Positions 1-8,348 of a stretch of 64,000 nucleotides of DNA are shown piece by piece. The stretch covers positions 620,001 through 684,000 of the forward strand of contig CAMFII010000002.1 of assembly GCA_945952585.1 (NCBI GenBank), written 5' to 3'. The notes under the pieces are model-generated. The model did no database searches. It saw nothing but the letters and a program-made list of their open reading frames with translations, and had not been told where the DNA came from. A program made the position numbers and the translations under genes. Origin of the DNA: an uncultured Rhodobacter sp. (lineage in GTDB: Bacteria > Pseudomonadota > Alphaproteobacteria > Rhodobacterales > Rhodobacteraceae). The stretch's first letter is position 1. Each line of letters begins with the position of its first letter.

Positions 1-2
1 TG

Positions 3-203
3 AGCCTGGATTTCGAGGATCATCCCTTCGTTGCCTCGAAGGCCGAGCATGACTGCGACCTGTGCGGGGCCGCTGACAGCTATCTGGATGAGGTCATCAC
101 CGACGATCAGGGCAACCGCATGTTCGTCTGCTCTGACACCGATTATTGCCGTGGCCGCCGGGCGGCGGGGCAGGTCGGGCGGCTTGGGGGAGAGGCGGCG
201 TGA
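3..203 (+). CDS. phnJ: C-P lyase core subunit PhnJ, C-terminal fragment
   Basis: Only the last 66 codons are present; the gene enters from the left edge. PhnJ is the radical-SAM subunit of carbon-phosphorus lyase, which cleaves the C-P bond of ribose-1-phosphonate-5-phosphate in phosphonate degradation. The fragment carries the end of the cysteine pattern typical of the family: CDLC at about residues 18-21 of the fragment and, about 22 residues later, CSDTDYC. These match the metal-binding cysteines of the PhnJ C-terminus. The TGA stop overlaps the GTG start of phnK, so the two are translationally coupled. Identification is strengthened by the phnKLNM genes that follow. Confidence 0.9.
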   Translation, partial: SLDFEDHPFVASKAEHDCDLCGAADSYLDEVITDDQGNRMFVCSDTDYCRGRRAAGQVGRLGGEAA

Positions 204-1024
204 CCGGACGAATTTTCTACGAAAATTCTGAAATTTCGCAGAAATTTCGGGGTGCGGAGCGGCCGCTGCTGGCCGTGCGTGGGCTGACGAAGCGCTACGG
301 GGCGCGGATTGGCTGCGCCGAGGTCAGCTTCGATCTCTGGCCGGGCGAGGTCCTGGGCATCGTCGGCGAAAGCGGGTCGGGCAAATCGACGCTGCTCTCC
401 TGCCTTGCCGGACATCTGGCGCCGGACGAGGGCGAGGTGGTGTTCGACACCGCCGACGGTCTGCGGGACACTGTCGCCATGGCAGAGGCCGAGCGGCGGC
501 GGTTGGCGCGGACCGACTGGGCCTTCGTCCACCAGAACCCGCGCGACGGGTTGCGCATGGGGGTGAGCGCCGGCGGCAATGTCGGCGAGCGACTGATGGC
601 GGTGGGCGCGCGGAACTACGGGACGATCCGGGGACAGGCGCTGGACTGGCTGGGGCGGGTCGAGATCGCCGCCGACCGGATCGACGACCGGCCGCGGGCC
701 TTTTCGGGCGGGATGCAGCAGCGCCTGCAGATCGCGCGGAACCTTGTCACCGGACCGCGGCTCGTGTTCATGGACGAGCCGACCGGGGGGCTCGACGTGT
801 CGGTGCAGGCGCGACTTCTGGATCTGCTGAGGGGGCTCGTGCGCGAGATGGGGCTGTCGGTCATCATCGTGACCCATGACCTTGCCGTGGTGCGGCTATT
901 GGCCGACCGGTTGATGGTGATGAAGGGGGGGCGCGTGGTCGAACAGGGGCTGACCGATCAGGTGCTGGACGATCCGCAGCATGCCTATACGCAGCTTCTG
1001 GTGTCCTCGGTCCTGCAGGTGTGA
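200..1024 (+). CDS. phnK: C-P lyase ABC-type ATPase PhnK
   Basis: ABC-type ATPase that binds the C-P lyase core complex; it is not part of a transporter. The 274-aa product has Walker [10 protein letters not shown], the signature [14 protein letters not shown], Walker [11 protein letters not shown] and the switch histidine in VTHD. The stretch [20 protein letters not shown] and the ending [10 protein letters not shown] are almost those of E. coli PhnK. The start is GTG at 200, overlapping the phnJ stop. This gives an extension of about 17 residues before the usual PhnK N-terminus ([10 protein letters not shown]). The extra stretch is encoded by the palindromic element at 210-248. A later GTG near 275 would remove it, so the start is the uncertain part. 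Confidence 0.93.
   Translation: MTGRIFYENSEISQKFRGAERPLLAVRGLTKRYGARIGCAEVSFDLWPGEVLGIVGESGSGKSTLLSCLAGHLAPDEGEVVFDTADGLRDTVAMAEAERRRLARTDWAFVHQNPRDGLRMGVSAGGNVGERLMAVGARNYGTIRGQALDWLGRVEIAADRIDDRPRAFSGGMQQRLQIARNLVTGPRLVFMDEPTGGLDVSVQARLLDLLRGLVREMGLSVIIVTHDLAVVRLLADRLMVMKGGRVVEQGLTDQVLDDPQHAYTQLLVSSVLQV
210..248 (+). repeat. Two-hairpin palindromic repeat, copy A, within the 5' end of phnK
   Basis: Two adjacent perfect stem-loops. GAATTTT-CTACG-AAAATTC occupies 210-228 and GAAATTT-CGCAG-AAATTTC occupies 230-248. Each has a 7-bp stem and a 5-nt loop. The same pair of loops, CTACG then CGCAG, recurs at 50316-50369 with compensated stem changes. The element is AT-rich against a very GC-rich background and is read in frame without a stop, encoding a peptide around [13 protein letters not shown] at the PhnK N-terminus. 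Confidence 0.8.
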
Positions 1025-1026
1025 CG

Positions 1027-1707
1027 ATGATCCAAGTCTCTGACCTGTCGAAGAGTTTCACCCTGCACAACCAGGGCGGCGCGGTGATCCCGGTGATGGC
1101 GGGCGCGACGCTGTCGGTTGCGCCCGGGGAATGCGTTGGTCTGACTGGTGCGTCCGGTGCGGGGAAGTCGACGCTGATGCGGATGGTCTATGGCAACTAC
1201 CTTGCCGCCGAGGGCTCGATCCGCGTCGGCGATCTGGACGTGGCCGGCGCCGAGCCGCGCGAGATCATTGCGCTGCGCCGACGGACGCTCGGCTATGTCA
1301 GCCAGTTCCTGCGGGTTGTCCCGCGAGTGCCGACGATCGAGGTGGTCGCCGAGCCGCTTCTGGTGCTGGGTGTCGCCCGGGACGAGGCACGCGGCCGGGC
1401 AGCGGCACTGCTTGCGCGCCTGAACATCCCCGAGCGGCTTTGGGCGTTGTCGCCCACCACCTTTTCCGGGGGCGAGCAGCAGCGGGTCAACATCGCGCGC
1501 GGCTTCGTTCATGGCTATCCGGCGCTGCTCCTTGACGAGCCGACGGCGAGCCTTGATGCCGCCAACCGCGAGGTCGTGCTCGAACTGATCGAGGAGGCCA
1601 AGGCGCGGGGCGCGGCGATCCTGGGCATCTTCCATGACGAGGGTGCGCGAGCGCGGGTCTGCGACCGGCTGGTGGATGTCACCTGCTTCACCCCGGGGCT
1701 GGCATGA
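1027..1707 (+). CDS. phnL: C-P lyase ABC-type ATPase PhnL
   Basis: Second ABC-type ATPase of the C-P lyase system, acting with PhnG, PhnH and PhnI in forming the ribose-1-phosphonate-5-triphosphate intermediate. The 226-aa product has Walker [10 protein letters not shown], signature [14 protein letters not shown], Walker [12 protein letters not shown] and the FHDE switch. The run [14 protein letters not shown] is characteristic of PhnL. The start is ATG 1027, giving [11 protein letters not shown], which aligns with the E. coli PhnL N-terminus. A GTG at 1021 overlapping the phnK stop would add two residues. The stop overlaps the phnN ATG (ATGA). Confidence 0.93.
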   Translation: MIQVSDLSKSFTLHNQGGAVIPVMAGATLSVAPGECVGLTGASGAGKSTLMRMVYGNYLAAEGSIRVGDLDVAGAEPREIIALRRRTLGYVSQFLRVVPRVPTIEVVAEPLLVLGVARDEARGRAAALLARLNIPERLWALSPTTFSGGEQQRVNIARGFVHGYPALLLDEPTASLDAANREVVLELIEEAKARGAAILGIFHDEGARARVCDRLVDVTCFTPGLA

Positions 1708-2252
1708 GCGGGCGCCTTTTTGCCATCGTCGGGCCGTCGGGTGTCGGCAAGGACACGCTTCTGGCCGGGGCGGTGGCGGCAGACCCGCGCCTGCACTGGG
1801 CCAGACGGGTCATCACCCGGCCGGCGGCGGCCGGCGGCGAGCCGTTCGAGGGCGTCACGGTCGAGGAGTTCGAGCGGCGCCGTGCGGCCGGGGAGTTCGC
1901 GCTTTACTGGACGGCGCATGGCCTGTCCTACGGCATCCCGAAGGGCGAGGTCGCAGGGCTGGCCGAGGGGCGGGACGTTCTGTTCAACGGCTCGCGCGCC
2001 GCGCTTCCTGCGGCACGGGCGGCCTTTCCAGACGTGCGGGTGATCCGCATCTCGGCCCCTTCCGCGGTGCTGGCCGAGCGGCTTCTGGCGCGCGGACGCG
2101 AAAGCCGGGCCGAGATCGAGGCGCGGCTGGCCCGGGCCAGCTACGACCTGCCATCTGACTGCCCGGTGATCGACATCCGCAACGATTCCACGCCACAGAT
2201 CGGCATCGGTCGGCTCTGCGCGGCGCTGCGCGAAACGAGGCAGGACCTATGA
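1704..2252 (+). CDS. phnN: Ribose 1,5-bisphosphate phosphokinase PhnN
   Basis: Kinase converting ribose 1,5-bisphosphate, released downstream of the C-P lyase reaction, to PRPP, so that the ribose scaffold is recycled. The 182-aa product has an N-terminal P-loop, [14 protein letters not shown], and the guanylate-kinase-like arrangement RRVITRPA followed by an acidic lid region, all normal for PhnN. Length matches the family (about 180-190 aa). The ATG overlaps the phnL stop and its own TGA overlaps the phnM ATG, so phnK to phnM form one coupled translation unit. Confidence 0.9.
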   Translation: MSGRLFAIVGPSGVGKDTLLAGAVAADPRLHWARRVITRPAAAGGEPFEGVTVEEFERRRAAGEFALYWTAHGLSYGIPKGEVAGLAEGRDVLFNGSRAALPAARAAFPDVRVIRISAPSAVLAERLLARGRESRAEIEARLARASYDLPSDCPVIDIRNDSTPQIGIGRLCAALRETRQDL

Positions 2253-3388
2253 CCGAGACGATCCTGGCAAATGCCACGCTGGTCCTTCCCGGGGAGGTGA
2301 TCCGCGGCAGCCTGCGGATGGCCGAGGGGCGGATCGCGGCCATCGACACCGGCACTGGTGTCCCACGGGGCGCGATCGACTGCGGCGGCGACCTGGTGGC
2401 CCCGGGGTTGATCGAGCTTCATACGGACAACCTCGAACGGCATATCCAGCCGCGGCCAAAGGTCGACTGGCCACATGCCGCCGCGATCATCGCCCATGAC
2501 GCGGAACTGGCGAGCGTCGGCATCACCACGGTTTTCGATGCGCTGCGGGTTGGCTCGATCGTGACCAGCAACACCAACTACGGCGAATATGCCCGGGCGC
2601 TCGCGACCGAGATCCTTGCCCTGCGGGCCGAAAATGCCTTGCGGATCAGCCATTTCCTGCATCTGCGGGCCGAGATCGTTTCCCTGACGCTCATCGACGA
2701 GTTGAACAGCTTCGGCCCGGATGACCGGGTGGGGATCGTCAGCCTGATGGACCATACCCCGGGCCAGCGCCAGTTCCGCGACATCCGCAAGCTGGCCGAT
2801 TACATGATCGGCAAGCACGGGATGAGCGAGGCGGCCTTTGCCGCCCATGTCGCCGAGCAGCAGGAGGTTTCGGCCCGGATCGGCGCGGTGCACGAAGCGG
2901 CGGCGGTGGCCGCGGCGCGGCGCTTTGGCGCGGTGCTGGCGAGCCATGACGACACGACCGCCGAGCAGGTGGCGGTTTCGGCCGGACATGGCGTGCATTT
3001 CGCCGAGTTTCCGACGACCGAAGAGGCGGCGGCCGCCTGCCATTCGCAGGGCATCAAGGTGATGATGGGGGCGCCGAACCTGATCCGGGGCGGGTCGCAT
3101 TCCGGCAATGTCGCGGCGCGGAGGCTGGCCGAGGCAGGGCTTCTCGACATCGTTTCGTCGGATTATGTGCCGTCGGCGCTGCTTTCGGCGGCGCTGATGC
3201 TGGGCGATCTTTGGGGCGACATGGCGCGGGCCATCGGCACAGTGACGCGGGCGCCGGCCGAGGCGACAGGGCTGGCCGATCGCGGACGGCTCGAAGTGGG
3301 GACGCGGGCGGATGTGATCCGTCTGCACCGGATCGGGCCGGCGGCGGCCCTGCGGGGCACCTGGGTCCAGGGGCGGCGGGTCGCCTGA
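2249..3388 (+). CDS. phnM: Ribose 1-methylphosphonate 5-triphosphate diphosphatase PhnM
   Basis: Amidohydrolase-fold enzyme that removes pyrophosphate from alpha-D-ribose 1-alkylphosphonate 5-triphosphate, giving the substrate of PhnJ. The 379-aa length is normal. The first metal-binding motif is LIELHTDNLERHIQPRP at about residue 53. Further motifs include SLMDHTPGQRQF, ASHDDTT, and the C-terminal SSDYVPSALL with GTRADVI, all typical PhnM features. It is the last gene of the phn operon; a strong terminator follows 114 bp downstream. No phnO or phnP lies next to it in this window. Confidence 0.93.
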   Translation: MTETILANATLVLPGEVIRGSLRMAEGRIAAIDTGTGVPRGAIDCGGDLVAPGLIELHTDNLERHIQPRPKVDWPHAAAIIAHDAELASVGITTVFDALRVGSIVTSNTNYGEYARALATEILALRAENALRISHFLHLRAEIVSLTLIDELNSFGPDDRVGIVSLMDHTPGQRQFRDIRKLADYMIGKHGMSEAAFAAHVAEQQEVSARIGAVHEAAAVAAARRFGAVLASHDDTTAEQVAVSAGHGVHFAEFPTTEEAAAACHSQGIKVMMGAPNLIRGGSHSGNVAARRLAEAGLLDIVSSDYVPSALLSAALMLGDLWGDMARAIGTVTRAPAEATGLADRGRLEVGTRADVIRLHRIGPAAALRGTWVQGRRVA

Positions 3389-3502
3389 CCTGCGCGAGAG
3401 CCCGCCGGCGCGGAGATGTTGCTTTAAATTTTCGAACTTGCGCGCGATTCTGCACTGCAGTATCCGGGCAGGGATTTGCACAAATCATACTTCCAACGAA
3501 AA

Positions 3503-3532
3503 CCCGCCGGCAGAAATGCCGGCGGGTCTTTT
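3503..3532 (+). terminator. Bidirectional rho-independent terminator between phnM and the VWA gene
   Basis: A perfect 10-bp stem CCCGCCGGCA / TGCCGGCGGG (3503-3512 and 3517-3526) with a GAAA loop, followed by TCTTTT on the plus strand. On the minus strand the same stem is followed by TTTTCG. It sits exactly between two convergent genes, so it can stop transcription from both sides. Confidence 0.9.
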
Positions 3533-3548
3533 CGATTGGGAGGTTTGG

Positions 3549-6500
3549 TTAGCCGCGCTGCTTGGCGATGGCGGCCAGCAGCAACTCCTGCCGTCGCAGC
3601 GCCCGGATCAGTGCCTTGCAGCAGTCGTCGCCCCCGGGTCGGCCGCCGCCGCCACCCTCCTCCTTGCCGTCTCCGTCGCCACCACCCGGCGGGCGGCGCG
3701 GGTCGAGAACCGGCTTGGTGCGATGCACCTCACGGTGGAAGGGATGGCTGCCCTGCATGCCGTCGGCGATGAAGGTCAACTGGTAGTTCCCGGCGATCCA
3801 GGTCTGGGTGAAGGTCCCGCCGTAATCACCATCGTCGGCCTGTCCGTCCTGATGCGCGCCGTCGTCGACCAGCGTCAGGATGCTGAGCTGGCCGTTCGGC
3901 GCCTCAACCCGGACCTTGACCGTTGCCCCCTTCACCGGCAGGTCCGCCTCGCTGAGGACGGCATTCAGCCGGATCGGATCGCCGACATACTTGGTCGCCG
4001 GATCTACATAGGGCTGCAGCCGCAGGTTCGACCCCGCGCCGATGGCGATGCCATAATCGACGGGGTCCTTCAGCTTGAAGCAGCGCCCGGGCAGGAAGCC
4101 GTTGTCGGAGCCGCCGCCTTCCTTGCCGCCGATCTCGCCCGAGCAGGCATAGCCGTCGTGATGTACCCACACGGTCCAGAGGCCGACATAGCGATCCGGC
4201 TCCTTGTTGGGGAAGAAGAACTCGACGAAGCGCGCGGTCGGGGTCGAGCGGTAGCGCACCGAAAAGCCGGGGGGCAGGGAGTTGCCGGAAAGGATTTCGC
4301 CTTTCGGGCTTTCGATATGGAAGGGCAGCCGCTTGCCCGGCATGTCATAGACAACGACCATCGCGTTCACGTCGCCCGGAAGCACGTTGAACTCGTGCGG
4401 ATGCTTGTCGCCCGCCAGGATCGTGTAGAACGGGTCCGAGATCTGCGACAGTCCGGCCGTTTCCATGAAGATCTGGGTGAAGTATTTCTCGAGCAGGAAC
4501 CAGTTCTTGCCGGTCAGGTCCTGTGCGCCCTGGTAACTCGCCCCCGTCGCGGTGGCGATGGTGGTCAGCACACCCGAGCTGATCTGCCCCGGCTGGCCGA
4601 TGCCGATGGCATAGGTCTTGTCGGTGATCGCCAGCGGATCGCTGTCCTGTGGGGTGTTGTCGGGACGACGCATCCCGTCGACCGCATCGGCGCCAGACAG
4701 CGACAGCCACGGGCCGCTTCCGCCTTTCTGGAAGCAGCGGTTCTCCATCCCATCCGTCAGGACAACCATCGCCTTCTTCAGTTGCGGCGGGTTGGCGGGG
4801 TGGGCGATCGCCAGCTGCTCCATGCCGAGGATCGCGCCCCCGGCAATGTTGGTCATGCCGTTCGGCGCAAAGGGCGGGTTGGCAAGCGCGCCCATCAGCG
4901 CGGCGCGGTTCGGCCCCGCCTCGACCATCGCCTGATGGGTCTGGGGCAGTTCGTTGAAGCCGACCACGGCGCAGCGGTCCGGGGCCGTGTCGCGCAGCAT
5001 CTGGACAAGCAGCTTCGCGCCGGAGAGCGCCGCCTCCATCTTGTTGCGCGACCAGGCCGGATCGTCCATCGAGCCGGAGCGGTCGAGCACAAGCGAGATG
5101 TCGATCGGCACGGGGTCGATGATCTCGGCCGAAAGCGGGAAGTCCCAGGTCATCGTAGCGGGCTTGTTGGTGGCGTTGTGGCCTTCGATGCGAAGGGTGG
5201 CGCCGAAAAGGCCGTTGGCCCCGTCGGCGTAGAAGCTGACGGCGACGGGCATCACGGGATCGCCCACCGGCCCAGGGCCGCACCGGGTCGATGGCGGCAC
5301 CGAATAGGGCCGCGAGTCCGGGGCATCGGTGATGTCGTGCTCGGGCAGGACCAGGCCGAAATTCGCCGCTTGCGCCGGGGTCGAGCCCGCGACGATCCGG
5401 GCGGTGAAGGTCAGGTCGTCGTCGCCGGAATTGGTGATCTTGATGAAACGGACGCTGCGAAATCCGCGCTCGATCTTGCCGAAGGTCAGGGGCGCGATCA
5501 AGGGAACCGAGATCTCTGCGTTCGGGATGCAGCCCGCGCCGGTGCAATGGATGGTGCGGGGCGTGCCGGCAGACGGGGTGACGGTGATGTCCCGTGGTGT
5601 CGAGGCCCCGTCGGTCGTGGTGGTGAAGGCCACGTTCTGCGCGGCCGTCGTCGCCCCGACCGGCAAGGCCAGTCCGGCGACGGGGGCCCAGGTGAAGTCA
5701 GATCCGCCGGGTGGGGCGGCGATGGCGATTGTGACGTTCAGATCGCCGTTGTTGGTGACGGTGAAGCTCTTGTTGGCGGTGCCGGGCGGGATGGGCACCG
5801 TGCCGAAAGCCAAGGCGCTGACCGACGTGGCGATCGATGCCACGGCAGCCCGCGCCTTACCCTTGCAGGAGATGACGCTGTCACCATTCGCCGGAGTGCG
5901 GGTGATGGTCAGGTCGCGCTGGATGTTGCTGGAGGCGGTGGTGGGCGCAAAGACGATGTCGATGGTCATCGTTTCGGTCGGGGCGAGGACCTTGGGGAAC
6001 TTGGCCACCGAGGCGGCTGTCAGCGAATAGGGGGCATTGTTGGCGACCCCGTTGATCGTGATGCAGTCGCTGCCTTCGTTCTTCAGCGTGACCGTGCGGG
6101 TGGTGGTCGCGAGCGCCGGGTTGCTTGCACCCAGCACCGCCTCGCCGAAATCGACGGAGCCGCCGACGACCTTGGCGCTGCCCAGGGGGCGCGGCCCGGC
6201 CGTCTGGTTGCTGAAGCCGGAGTTCGGGTAGTGCATGATCAGCTGGCTGGCCGTGACTTCCGCCCAGGGCGTGTTGCTGATGTTCGACACCACATTCGGG
6301 CCGGACAGGACCACGGCGCCGTTATCGCTGCGCCGGATGGAGAAGTTCGCGAATTCGTTGGTGGTGACGGTGGGCATCCAGACATAGATCAGGCTACCGG
6401 TGCCGGGGCTGACCGCCAGGCCGGGCAAGCCGACGGCGTTCGGGATATTGCTTTGGGTCAGGATCGGCGTCAGCCCTGGGGTGCTGCCGGAGACGGTGAA

Positions 6501-6749
6501 ATCGACGATCGACAGCGATCGATCCGATTGTCCCGGAGCAAGGTCGGTGATCTCGAGCAGAGCGACGAAACCCGACCCGAAGACCGCGCTCTGGAACTTG
6601 CCGTTCAGGAAAAGCGGGCTGGCAAAAGAGGAATGGCCCACAGAGATGCTGGACGCGGTTCGGGTGATCGTGATCGCCCCGGAGTTGAAGTTGGTGGTCG
6701 AGAAATTCACGTTCGAGAACGTGCCGTTCGTCAGGTTCAGACAAGGCAT
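3549..6749 (-). CDS. Large protein with ASH/Ig-like repeats and a VWA domain
   Basis: 1066 aa. The N-terminal 150 residues are a beta-rich Asn/Thr/Ser-rich region. Two or three repeats of the ASPM/SPD-2/Hydin (choice-of-anchor D) type follow at about 210-470, visible as VDFGEAVLGA, LAFGTVPIPPGTANKSFTVTNNG and LTFGKIERGFRSVRFIKITN. A von Willebrand factor A domain follows at about 545-760, with an intact metal site: DRSGS at 556, the Thr of NGMTNIAGG, and VVLTDGMEN. A beta-rich domain and a Gly-rich linker lead to a charged tail with a CC pair. No signal peptide is visible at the chosen start (MPCLNLTNG), which is odd for this architecture. Surface or secreted assembly is possible, but the function is not known. 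It is transcribed alone, convergent with the phn operon. Confidence 0.8.
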   Translation of the reverse strand: MPCLNLTNGTFSNVNFSTTNFNSGAITITRTASSISVGHSSFASPLFLNGKFQSAVFGSGFVALLEITDLAPGQSDRSLSIVDFTVSGSTPGLTPILTQSNIPNAVGLPGLAVSPGTGSLIYVWMPTVTTNEFANFSIRRSDNGAVVLSGPNVVSNISNTPWAEVTASQLIMHYPNSGFSNQTAGPRPLGSAKVVGGSVDFGEAVLGASNPALATTTRTVTLKNEGSDCITINGVANNAPYSLTAASVAKFPKVLAPTETMTIDIVFAPTTASSNIQRDLTITRTPANGDSVISCKGKARAAVASIATSVSALAFGTVPIPPGTANKSFTVTNNGDLNVTIAIAAPPGGSDFTWAPVAGLALPVGATTAAQNVAFTTTTDGASTPRDITVTPSAGTPRTIHCTGAGCIPNAEISVPLIAPLTFGKIERGFRSVRFIKITNSGDDDLTFTARIVAGSTPAQAANFGLVLPEHDITDAPDSRPYSVPPSTRCGPGPVGDPVMPVAVSFYADGANGLFGATLRIEGHNATNKPATMTWDFPLSAEIIDPVPIDISLVLDRSGSMDDPAWSRNKMEAALSGAKLLVQMLRDTAPDRCAVVGFNELPQTHQAMVEAGPNRAALMGALANPPFAPNGMTNIAGGAILGMEQLAIAHPANPPQLKKAMVVLTDGMENRCFQKGGSGPWLSLSGADAVDGMRRPDNTPQDSDPLAITDKTYAIGIGQPGQISSGVLTTIATATGASYQGAQDLTGKNWFLLEKYFTQIFMETAGLSQISDPFYTILAGDKHPHEFNVLPGDVNAMVVVYDMPGKRLPFHIESPKGEILSGNSLPPGFSVRYRSTPTARFVEFFFPNKEPDRYVGLWTVWVHHDGYACSGEIGGKEGGGSDNGFLPGRCFKLKDPVDYGIAIGAGSNLRLQPYVDPATKYVGDPIRLNAVLSEADLPVKGATVKVRVEAPNGQLSILTLVDDGAHQDGQADDGDYGGTFTQTWIAGNYQLTFIADGMQGSHPFHREVHRTKPVLDPRRPPGGGDGDGKEEGGGGGRPGGDDCCKALIRALRRQELLLAAIAKQRG

Positions 6750-6937
6750 GGCGACCTCCTCCGGTCGGAATGACAGGTGCGGGGAAAATGTTGGAATACA
6801 AAGTGTTGTCGAAAGGTCTTCACGATCAAGCCTACGCCTTCCGCGGACAGGGTCAACGCGGAAGACGTGAAGGATTTCAGAGGTTTGACGCGACTCTCAC
6901 GTTGCCTTGCGGCCCGGTGTCGCGCAACCGGGGGTAG

Positions 6938-8260
6938 TTATGCGCGGACGTAGTGGAGCCCAGTGAACCGCTTGCGAAGCGCGGCGGTACGGGGCGCCAC
7001 GTCCTCGGGCCGGTTGGAGCGCAGCCCCTCGGCGATGAGCGCGGCCAGCGCCGGGGCGTCGGCGGGGGTCACGCCGCGGCGCACAAGCTCTGGCGTGCCG
7101 ATGCGCAGGCCGTTCATGTCGCCCGCGACCTCGGCGATCGGCAGGCCGATCCCGCAGGCGAGGAAGCCGGCGCGGCGCAGGGTTTTCGAGGCCGCCTGAC
7201 CGCCGCCGAAACCCGCGGCCTCAAAGGCGAACTGGTGCGAGCGGGTCGCGCCCCGGTCAACGGCGAAGACCGGCAGGCCGAGGGCGTCGAGTTCTGCAGC
7301 CAGCGCTTGGGCCAGGTCGATCATCGCTTGCGCATAGGCCGGGCCAAAGGCGCGCCAGTCGAGAAGCGTAATCGCCAGCGCCGCCGACTTGGCGGCATCG
7401 AAATTGGCGGTCAGGCCGGGGAAGGCGATGGCGTCGAGCCGCTCGGCGATGGCGGCATCGTTTGTCACGATCAACCCGCCCGCCGGGCCGCCGAGGCTCT
7501 TGTAGGTGCTCATCGTCATCAGATGCGCGCCTTCCTCAAGCGGATTGGGCCAGGCCTTTCCGGCGATGATCCCGCATTGATGGGCGGCGTCGAACAGGAC
7601 CTTCGCGCCGACCTCATCGGCAATCGCCCGGATCTCGCGCACCGGATGGGGGAAGAGGTTGAGGCTGCCGCCGATGGTGATGATCTTGGGGCTGACCTTG
7701 CGGGCAAGGTCGCGGAGCGCGTCGAGGTCCACGGTGTAGCCATCGGCATTGACCGGGGCGGGGTGGGTCGTCAGGCCGTAAAGCCCCGCGCAGCCCGCCT
7801 GATGGTGGGTCACATGCCCGCCGACCGCCGCCGGAGGGGCGATGATCGCATCGCCCGGTTTCGCCAGCGCCATGAAGCCGTAGAGGTTCGCCAGCGCGCC
7901 GGAGCCGACGCGGATCTCGGCATGGGTCGCGCCGAAGACCTCGGCGGCGAGTTGGGCGGTGATGACCTCGATTTCCTCGATGGCTTCCAGCCCCATCTCG
8001 TACTTGTCGCCGGGATAGCCGAGCGAGGGGCGGCTGCCGATACCCCGCGCCAGCGCCGCCTCGGCCTTCGGGTTCATCACGTTGGTCGCGGGGTTGAGGT
8101 TGAAGCACTCGGCGTCGTGGATCTCGAGGTTGCGGCGGATCAGCGCCTCGATCCGCGCATCGACGGCGGCGTCGCTGGCCTGCGCGGTTTCTCTGGCGAT
8201 CGACAGGACGCGGGTCTCGCAGAGGGCGGGAACCCAGGGACGGCGGGCGAGGCTGGTCAT
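6938..8260 (-). CDS. SHMT-like PLP-dependent enzyme, substrate unknown
   Basis: 440-aa fold-type I PLP enzyme related to serine hydroxymethyltransferase. The SHMT-like features are SLGYPGDKYEMG at about 79-90 (SHMT: EGYPGKRYYGG), the PLP-contacting DAAH at 224-227, and a probable Schiff-base lysine K254 in TMSTYKSLGGPAGG. Two differences from true SHMT stand out. The N-terminal SEN motif carrying the catalytic glutamate is replaced by NPATN near residue 56-60, and the HKTLRGPRGG block has become YKSLGGPAGG. A beta-hydroxy-amino-acid aldolase or alpha-substituted-serine enzyme is therefore more likely than housekeeping GlyA. It is divergent from a LysR gene that probably controls it. Confidence 0.8.
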   Translation of the reverse strand: MTSLARRPWVPALCETRVLSIARETAQASDAAVDARIEALIRRNLEIHDAECFNLNPATNVMNPKAEAALARGIGSRPSLGYPGDKYEMGLEAIEEIEVITAQLAAEVFGATHAEIRVGSGALANLYGFMALAKPGDAIIAPPAAVGGHVTHHQAGCAGLYGLTTHPAPVNADGYTVDLDALRDLARKVSPKIITIGGSLNLFPHPVREIRAIADEVGAKVLFDAAHQCGIIAGKAWPNPLEEGAHLMTMSTYKSLGGPAGGLIVTNDAAIAERLDAIAFPGLTANFDAAKSAALAITLLDWRAFGPAYAQAMIDLAQALAAELDALGLPVFAVDRGATRSHQFAFEAAGFGGGQAASKTLRRAGFLACGIGLPIAEVAGDMNGLRIGTPELVRRGVTPADAPALAALIAEGLRSNRPEDVAPRTAALRKRFTGLHYVRA

Positions 8261-8312
8261 GGCGGCGCTCCTTCTTGGCTTGAGAGCAGGAAAGCCGAAG
8301 CGGGGCTTGTGG

Positions 8313-8335
8313 GCAAATCAGATTTGCGGAAATCT
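8313..8335. promoter_or_regulatory. Overlapping inverted repeats in the SHMT-like/lysR intergenic region
   Basis: Within the 88-bp divergent intergenic region, GCAAAT-CAG-ATTTGC (8313-8327) overlaps AGATTT-GCGG-AAATCT (8320-8335), giving three alternating half-sites. They lie 14-36 bp before the lysR ATG. This is the expected position for a LysR-type site that both autoregulates and controls the divergent gene. Binding is inferred. Confidence 0.5.
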
Positions 8336-8348
8336 AGGGTCAGAAAAT

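Noticed and set aside
3389-3502. A small gene between phnM and the terminator
   Set aside because: Only short open frames without a ribosome site or recognisable product occur here; the stretch is best read as the 3' untranslated region of the phn operon.
3438-6773. A 1111-codon open frame on the plus strand opposite the VWA gene
   Set aside because: Its product is a low-complexity Arg/Gly/Asp/Val-rich sequence with no domain, whereas the minus strand encodes recognisable ASH and VWA domains. It is a by-product of high GC content.
8082-8348. N-terminal extension of the LysR protein by 89 residues
   Set aside because: It would run antisense through the start of the SHMT-like gene and its promoter. 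LysR proteins begin just before the HTH, as from ATG 8349.
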